A DNA stretch of 64,000 nt from the NCBI RefSeq assembly GCF_003129605.1, contig NZ_QBDX01000001.1, positions 372,001 through 436,000 on the forward strand, in the 5' to 3' direction. Both the position numbers and the translations under genes were made by a program. Each line of letters opens with the position of its first letter. Position 1 is the first letter of the stretch. The notes under the pieces are model-generated. The model was not told the DNA's origin, did not search any database, and saw only the letters and a program-made list of their open reading frames with translations. Source of the stretch: Hyphobacterium indicum (GTDB lineage: Bacteria > Pseudomonadota > Alphaproteobacteria > Caulobacterales > Maricaulaceae). Shown here piece after piece: positions 59,136 through 64,000 of this stretch.

Positions 59136-61693
59136 CGGCCACTCGCCCGCTTTTTCCGCCGTTTGGGCCGCTGGACCGCCAATTCCGGCTTCAGGGCGGC
59201 GAGGGCCGCAAACGGTGTGTCGGCGGCCGGAACCGGCCGGGACGGCACAGGCGTGGACCGTAACCGTCTCTTGGCCCAACGTTCGCCTACCGCTTTTTCA
59301 GGGTCCGGCCCTTTCCTGACCCGGCGGAATCCGAGACTCGAGAGCACGCCGCGCAAATCCTGAACCGAACAGCCCAGCAGCGAGGTCATGGCCGGTGCCA
59401 GTTCGAAATCCCGATTCTTGCCGGCCGCCCGTGCGTCGCGGACAAGGTCGGCCAGCCGTTCCAGGATATCAATGCGGACAATGCGCGGGCCACAGCGCTG
59501 GAATCCGGCGGCGGCATGATCGGCAGCTGGCCGGGACTCGTCCGCCGCGACGCTCATCAGCCCGGGCGCTGGCTGGAAGGCGCGCAGGCGATCCCCCTGG
59601 TATACAGCGCGCAACAACCCGGACAGGCGGGCGATGCGGGGCTTGATGAGGGCCGGCATGAACACCGAGAATTCGCCGATCCTTATACCCAACCGGCGCA
59701 GCGCCCGCCGCTCCGCGGCTGACAGCGCCCGGACGTCCGCATCAATTTCGTGACGGGCAATTGCGCCGCCATTTTCAGCGAGACGGAAAGCCAGCCCACG
59801 TGCCATACCGCTCAGCGCCTGATTGGCCTCGTCGGAGGTCAGCCGCAACAGCGGCTGCAGATCACGCGATATCTGCGCGCGAATGCAGCGCTCGATATTT
59901 CCTTGCGCCCGCACCTGGGCTTCCGGCGCGCCCAGCTCGCCGCCGATCAGCGCGATATCCGGCCGGAAAGGGCTTGCGCCGGCGGTCAGCTGCGCCACGG
60001 GCCTGTCCTGCCAGGCGATACGGCCCTCGGCATCCAGAGTCAGATCGTCCGTTCCGGCCTTGGCCAGCGCCCCGAGACGGCGGTTGATCTCCGGCCGCAG
60101 GGCTTTTTCAGCCGCCTGCCGCAAGGCACGGGCCTCCAGCGCGGAGCCTTCGGCATCGGCCCTGAACATCAACCCGTCCAGATGCCCGACGACATGGCCC
60201 TCAACCGTGACAGCGCCGTCCGTGCCGAGCTCTGTCTCCAGCGCCTTGTCCGCGCGCAAGCCCTTGACCAGCGCCGCGGTGCGGCGGTCGACAAAGCGCT
60301 GGGTCAGATGATCGTGAAGTGCATCAGACAGACGGTCTTCAACCTCTCGCGCCCGTTCGCGCCAGAAATCCGCCTCTTCGGTCCAGTCACCGCGGTGCGC
60401 GACATAGGCCCAGGTGCGGACCTGAGCGAGCCGCTGTGACAACACATGAACATCGCCGCCAATCTTGTCGAGCCGGTCGAATTGTGCGGCCATGAAATCG
60501 GTCGGCAACCGGCCATTCGGTGATCGTAAATGGGTCAGGATCTGGCTGATCAGGCGCACATGGGCATCCAGCGAGACCTTGCGGAAGTCGGGAATCCGGC
60601 AGATGTCCCAGATCAGTTCCGTGCCCTGCGGTGTCCGCCCGAGATCGCGAATGGCCTCATCCCTGGCCAGAAGGCCCAGCGACAATTCATCGATCGGCTC
60701 TCGGGTGCGGCGCAGCAGGGGATTGCGCGAGGGCCGTGACAGGCTGAGCTGAAGCTGGTCAATCGAGCGCAGGTCGAGATCGCTGTTGCGCCACTGGATC
60801 TGGTCCAGATAGGGGAAGGCATGATTTTCGATGGCGCCGATCAGCTCGTGTTCAAACGGCTTAATCTGACCGGTTTCACCGAATGTCCCGTCCTGCCGGA
60901 AGCGGCCGGCCCGCCCGGCAATCTGACCCATCTCGTTGGCAAAGAGCCGCCGGCGTCGGCGGCCGTCAAACTTTTCCCGCTCGGCAAAGGCAACATGATC
61001 GACATTCATGTTGAGACCCATGCCCACCGCATCGGTCGCGATCAGGTAATCCACTTCGCCGGACTGATACAGGCCGACCTGGGCATTGCGGGTGCGCGGG
61101 CTCAGCGCGCCCATGACCACGGCCGCGCCGCCCCGCTGCCGCCGGATCAGCTCGGCAATCGCGTAAACACTGTCCGATGAAAAGGCGACAATGGCAGAGC
61201 GGCGGGGCAGGCGCGCCAGCTTGGTGGGACCGGCATAGCTCAGTGTCGAGAACCGTTCACGGCTGACAATATCGGCATCCGGCACCAGCTCTCGGATAAT
61301 CGGACGCATGGACTCCGCGCCGAGCAGCATGGTCTCTTCCGTGCCGCGCGCATGCAGAATGCGGTCGGTGAAGACATGGCCGCGTTCCGGATCTGCCGCG
61401 AGCTGGATTTCATCGATGGCCACAAAGGCCGCATCGAAGCTCAGCGGCATGGCCTCGACCGTACAGATGAAATAGCGCGCCGTCGGCGGCACGATCTTTT
61501 CTTCGCCCGTCACCAGCGCCGTGGCCCGATAACCCTTCTCCCTGACCACGCGGTCATAGATTTCTCGCGCCAGCAAACGCAGGGGCAGGCCGATCATCCC
61601 GGACCGGCGTGCCAGCATGCGCTCAACGGCGAGATGGGTCTTGCCGGTATTGGTCGGGCCGAGAATGGCGGTCAGGGGTGCATAGGCAGTCAT
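59132..61693 (-). CDS. Suv3-like helicase-related protein
   Basis: The 853-residue superfamily 2 helicase resembles the mitochondrial Suv3 RNA helicase. It begins with Walker A GPTNTGKTHLAVERML, then DEIQLAADPERG (motif II), VAFSSDSVYAIAELI and the motif VI region GRAGRFRQDGTFG. The C-terminal third (from about 560) is a helical region ending in a very basic tail (RPKRRKKRASGR). The ATG at 61693 (MTAYAPLTAILG) is chosen; 61702 would add three residues. It heads the helicase - S4 - TerB - fdxA series. Confidence 0.93.
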   Translation of the reverse strand: MTAYAPLTAILGPTNTGKTHLAVERMLARRSGMIGLPLRLLAREIYDRVVREKGYRATALVTGEEKIVPPTARYFICTVEAMPLSFDAAFVAIDEIQLAADPERGHVFTDRILHARGTEETMLLGAESMRPIIRELVPDADIVSRERFSTLSYAGPTKLARLPRRSAIVAFSSDSVYAIAELIRRQRGGAAVVMGALSPRTRNAQVGLYQSGEVDYLIATDAVGMGLNMNVDHVAFAEREKFDGRRRRRLFANEMGQIAGRAGRFRQDGTFGETGQIKPFEHELIGAIENHAFPYLDQIQWRNSDLDLRSIDQLQLSLSRPSRNPLLRRTREPIDELSLGLLARDEAIRDLGRTPQGTELIWDICRIPDFRKVSLDAHVRLISQILTHLRSPNGRLPTDFMAAQFDRLDKIGGDVHVLSQRLAQVRTWAYVAHRGDWTEEADFWRERAREVEDRLSDALHDHLTQRFVDRRTAALVKGLRADKALETELGTDGAVTVEGHVVGHLDGLMFRADAEGSALEARALRQAAEKALRPEINRRLGALAKAGTDDLTLDAEGRIAWQDRPVAQLTAGASPFRPDIALIGGELGAPEAQVRAQGNIERCIRAQISRDLQPLLRLTSDEANQALSGMARGLAFRLAENGGAIARHEIDADVRALSAAERRALRRLGIRIGEFSVFMPALIKPRIARLSGLLRAVYQGDRLRAFQPAPGLMSVAADESRPAADHAAAGFQRCGPRIVRIDILERLADLVRDARAAGKNRDFELAPAMTSLLGCSVQDLRGVLSSLGFRRVRKGPDPEKAVGERWAKRRLRSTPVPSRPVPAADTPFAALAALKPELAVQRPKRRKKRASGR

Positions 61694-61717
61694 GCCCGCC
61701 ATATAGCGGCGTTTGCC

Positions 61718-62530
61718 CTATTCGGCGACCGGCTCCACGGAAATTGACCGCGCTTCGATGGTGATGGCCCCGAATCCGGAATTGGTCCGGATCCGCACGG
61801 GCAGGTGAATGCCGCCGCCATTGAAGGGCGCCAGCCACAGGACGACGGGTTCTGCGATATCCGATTCCGAGGGCATGTCTTCCGGATCGTATCCGGCGAT
61901 CGGCTCGTAGAAGGCGTGGCAGCGTATGGCTTCCCCGCGCCAGGCGCGGGTGCGGATGTCATTGGCACCGGCCACTTCCAGGCGCAGATCATAACGCGCC
62001 TTGCCGTCGAACACCGGAATCCGGCCGGAACACAATTCACCCGGCTCGGAGGATTGCCGTAATCCCAGACGCAGGAGTGCGCTCACCGGGTCCACGGCAC
62101 CGGCCCGCTGGCTTTCATTCGCTGGCGGTTGTCCCATAGATCCGAACGGTGGAACGACATCCGGGGTGGCGACACCTGCGGGGAAATCGATGCCCACGAC
62201 CCGGCCGGACCCGCTGGAATGGTTCAGATGCTCATACCGCCAAGGCTGCAGTGCGCCGCCCGTATAGCCGGAAATGCCGGCTTCAATGTCGGCGTCCGAG
62301 AACAACGCCGCGAGTCCGGCTGTCGTGAAACGGGCCGTCGCGCCATAATTCTCGCCGCCGATCTGGCCGCTGAGCTGTATATTCGCGACGCGGAATATGA
62401 TGACCGAGCCGGAATAGGATATATTGATATTCATCGGTGGTGCGGGCGGCGCATCAACATTGTCACGAGCCGCGGCGACATTCGAGGCAGCGAGAGCGAT
62501 CACGCTGGCTGCCAGGATAGGAAGACGCAT
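61718..62530 (-). CDS. DUF3108 family exported protein
   Basis: The 270-residue protein has a signal peptide (MRLPILAASVIALAASNVAA) and a beta-rich domain of DUF3108 type: INISYSGSVIIFRVANIQLSG in outline, TTAGLAALFSDADIEAGISGY, RVVGIDFPAGV and DVVPPFGSM before a CSGRIPVFDGKARYDL segment. The function is unknown; family members lie in the envelope. The helicase follows 24 bp downstream on the same strand. Confidence 0.85.
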   Translation of the reverse strand: MRLPILAASVIALAASNVAAARDNVDAPPAPPMNINISYSGSVIIFRVANIQLSGQIGGENYGATARFTTAGLAALFSDADIEAGISGYTGGALQPWRYEHLNHSSGSGRVVGIDFPAGVATPDVVPPFGSMGQPPANESQRAGAVDPVSALLRLGLRQSSEPGELCSGRIPVFDGKARYDLRLEVAGANDIRTRAWRGEAIRCHAFYEPIAGYDPEDMPSESDIAEPVVLWLAPFNGGGIHLPVRIRTNSGFGAITIEARSISVEPVAE

Positions 62531-62634
62531 AGACACTACTCCGTAAAACACATCCCGCCCGCTGAAGCCGGAAGAAACCCGTATCGCGCATTCAACATGG
62601 CTGCAAGATGAATGCGGATCACGCCCGCCAGTGC

Positions 62635-62663
62635 TTGACGAATGCATCCGCCTTGGGTAAGTC
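62635..62663 (+). promoter_or_regulatory. Candidate rpmB promoter
   Basis: TTGACG (62635-62640) and TAAGTC (62658-62663) are spaced by 17 bases, a sigma-70-like arrangement with a weak -10. It lies 66 bp upstream of the L28 start, ahead of a leader hairpin. Confidence 0.5.
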
Positions 62664-62672
62664 CCGCCGCTC

Positions 62673-62698
62673 CCCGCCGAACGGCTCCGTTTGGCGGG
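62673..62698 (+). other. Leader hairpin upstream of rpmB
   Basis: CCCGCCGAACG and CGTTTGGCGGG form an 11-bp stem (one G-U) with a 4-nt GCTC loop. It is followed by AACGGTTTTCTTTG, so it resembles a weak terminator within the rpmB 5' leader. The ATG is 31 bp beyond it. It could be an attenuator or a protein-binding leader. Confidence 0.6.
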
Positions 62699-62728
62699 AA
62701 CGGTTTTCTTTGAACGAAGGTATTGGCC

Positions 62729-63016
62729 ATGTCACGGCGTTGCGAACTTTCTGGTGTTGGTCCCGCTGTCGGAAACAACGTCTCCCACGCGAACAACAAG
62801 ACCCGGCGCCGGTTTCTGCCGAATCTGTGCGACGTGACCCTGTCGTCCGATGCGCTGGGCCAGTCCTACAAGCTGCGCATTGCCGCCAAGACGCTGCGCA
62901 GCGTCGACCATGTCGGCGGTCTGGACGCCTATCTGATGAAGTCCAAGGACGACAATCTGTCCGACCGCGTGCTCAAGATCAAACGCGCCCTGAAAAAGAA
63001 GACGGCTGCGGCATAG
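62729..63016 (+). CDS. rpmB: 50S ribosomal protein L28
   Basis: The 95-residue protein begins [20 protein letters not shown], contains [17 protein letters not shown] and ends with the lysine-rich [11 protein letters not shown] typical of alphaproteobacterial L28. GAAGG lies eight bases before the ATG at 62729. It is followed by a strong terminator and stands as a single transcription unit. Confidence 0.97.
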   Translation: MSRRCELSGVGPAVGNNVSHANNKTRRRFLPNLCDVTLSSDALGQSYKLRIAAKTLRSVDHVGGLDAYLMKSKDDNLSDRVLKIKRALKKKTAAA

Positions 63017-63040
63017 CTCCCTGGATCAGGTGAAGATTTC

Positions 63041-63071
63041 AACGCCCGTGGCCCCGGCCGCGGGCGTTTTT
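63041..63071 (+). terminator. Intrinsic terminator downstream of rpmB
   Basis: AACGCCCG (63041-63048) pairs with CGGGCGTT (63061-63068), with inner GGCC/GGCC pairing; the right arm runs into TTTTT (63067-63071). It is 24 bp after the rpmB stop. Confidence 0.9.
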
Positions 63072-63091
63072 CGTTTCGGAGACAGATCATT

Positions 63092-63649
63092 ATGGTCATC
63101 CTGCCCGTCGATATCCAGCAAGGCCTGGATGAATGGTCCTATTGGGGCGGAGATCGCTCGACGCCGGGTTTCGAATCCAATGTTGCGACCCTGCTGGCCG
63201 CGGCGCGCGCACAAGGCCAGACACTCATCCATGTCAAACACAACTCTACAAACCCGGACAGCCCGCTGCGTCCCGGTCAGGCTGGAAATGACTTCAAGCC
63301 CGAAGCCCGGCCAATAGACGGTGAGCTGGTTATCGGCAAAACGGTCAATTCGGCCTTCATCGGCACCGGGCTTGAGCCGCGTCTGAACGCGATGGGCGCA
63401 AACCAGCTGGTCATTTTCGGTCTGACGACCCAGCACTGCGTTTCCACCACGGTGCGGATGGCGGGGAATCTGGGATTCGAGACGTTTCTGGTGGGCGACG
63501 CCACAGCCGCCTTCCCGGTTCGCGACGCCAATGGCCATGTCATGGATGCCGAGACAGTGCACCGCGTTCACCTCGCGAGCATTGACGGAGAATTCGCCAC
63601 CGTCATTTCCACGCAGGAAGCGGTTTCGCTGATCCATCCGGCGGGCTAG
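63092..63649 (+). CDS. Isochorismatase-like cysteine hydrolase
   Basis: The 185-residue protein has the isochorismatase fold: VILPVDIQQGLDEW with the catalytic Asp, TLIHVKHNSTNPDSPL with the Lys, TVNSAFIGTGLEPRL and VIFGLTTQHCVSTTVRMA with the nucleophile Cys. Related enzymes hydrolyse amides (nicotinamidase-like) or ureido compounds; the substrate cannot be told. It has no coupled neighbour; the next gene starts 29 bp later on the same strand. Confidence 0.92.
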   Translation: MVILPVDIQQGLDEWSYWGGDRSTPGFESNVATLLAAARAQGQTLIHVKHNSTNPDSPLRPGQAGNDFKPEARPIDGELVIGKTVNSAFIGTGLEPRLNAMGANQLVIFGLTTQHCVSTTVRMAGNLGFETFLVGDATAAFPVRDANGHVMDAETVHRVHLASIDGEFATVISTQEAVSLIHPAG

Positions 63650-63678
63650 GCTGCCGCACATCATTCAAGGGGAACACA

Positions 63679-64000
63679 ATGCGCATTGCGATTCTGGCTA
63701 CCGCTTTCCTTCTGGCCGCCTGTTCCATGGAAGGAGCAGAGCGTGACACCGCTGTGACCGTGGAGGCCGCTGACACCATCTTTTCCGGCGGACCGATCTA
63801 CACCGCCGATGAGGGGCAAGAGCAGGTCGAGATCGTGGCCGTGCGCGACGGGCGCATCGTCTATGCCGGCGCGGAAGCCGATATCCCGGATGGCCTGATC
63901 AGCGAGGCGACCACCGCCATCGATCTGGACGGGGCCGCCATGTATCCCGGCTTCACCGACTCACATGTCCATGTCATCGGGCTGGGTGCGCGCGAACGCC
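63679..64000 (+). CDS. Lipoprotein amidohydrolase (YtcJ-like), N-terminal part
   Basis: Only the first 107 residues are in the window. A lipoprotein signal (MRIAILATAFLLAACS, lipobox LAAC) is followed by the amidohydrolase start TIFSGGPIYTADEG, AVRDGRIVYAG, and the metal-binding GFTDSHVHVIG at the edge. YtcJ-like enzymes are periplasmic metal-dependent hydrolases of unknown substrate. AGGGG supports the ATG at 63679. Confidence 0.9.
   Translation, partial: MRIAILATAFLLAACSMEGAERDTAVTVEAADTIFSGGPIYTADEGQEQVEIVAVRDGRIVYAGAEADIPDGLISEATTAIDLDGAAMYPGFTDSHVHVIGLGARER

Noticed and set aside
1-64000. CRISPR arrays, insertion sequences, prophage and classical toxin-antitoxin pairs
   Set aside because: I looked for regularly spaced repeats, transposase motifs and integrase-like genes and saw none; the repeats found are isolated palindromes.

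Overview
The window is about 64 kb of GC-rich, densely packed chromosomal DNA from an alphaproteobacterium. The gene set fits a prosthecate or marine lineage of the Maricaulales/Hyphomonadales (Oceanicaulis- or Maricaulis-like), but that placement is an inference from gene content (PhaR, RpoH, CarD, DUF2125, the TIGR02302 family, a Suv3-like helicase, HIG1-PduO-EtfBA, an apparent DUF4908 protein); no marker gene was compared. I recognise no transposase, phage, plasmid or CRISPR feature. Many consecutive genes overlap by ATGA, and five convergent pairs share a 4-nt stop-stop overlap.

Layout. 1-3.8 kb: rluD (partial), folE, cysS, an IscU-like scaffold and yidD. 3.8-11.8 kb: thrS, then surface-polysaccharide genes (O-antigen ligase, two GT2 and one GT39 glycosyltransferases) with an HMG-CoA lyase between them. 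11.8-17.7 kb: two small unknown genes, the PHA regulator phaR divergent from phaB, a DUF4908-like protein, a DUF985 cupin, gloB, a methyltransferase and hisC. 17.7-27.3 kb: an envelope and division block (DUF2125, acyltransferase, YdcF, FtsX, FtsE, zinc-ribbon protein, TIGR02302 protein, LptM, ArgH, TlpA-like). 27.3-33 kb: etfBA, yceI, pduO and a HIG1 protein, the cofactor and electron-transfer neighbourhood, interrupted by a serine hydrolase; then a Rieske oxygenase. 33-43.7 kb: mixed housekeeping genes (EamA, GluQRS, esterases, HNH, Coq7, DsbB, ExoD, tRNA-Leu, DUF924, SelO, PgeF, SDR). 43.9-56.3 kb: a secretory and scavenging region (reprolysin-like metalloprotease, S1/P1 nuclease, nucleoside hydrolase, ribokinase, 2OG-Fe oxygenase, AbgT transporter, tRNA-Arg, DUF1800-DUF1501 pair, degenerate nuclease-fold protein). 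56.3-64 kb: rpoH, carD, fdxA, TerB-like, S4 protein, Suv3-like helicase, DUF3108, rpmB, isochorismatase-like and amidohydrolase genes.

Most notable observations. (1) The secreted metalloprotease and the DUF1800 protein, 6 kb apart, share a roughly 255-residue two-lobed extracellular module that I cannot assign to a named family. (2) A perfect 16-bp inverted repeat followed by six Ts lies across the 5' end of the O-antigen ligase gene, just after thrS, as if a terminator or attenuator were built into the gene start. (3) Both tRNA genes are followed by near-identical 37-bp repeats. (4) Two copies of a bipartite palindromic element lie in intergenic space. (5) Nuclease, nucleoside hydrolase, ribokinase and an isopenicillin-N-synthase-like dioxygenase form a plausible nucleoside-catabolic locus.
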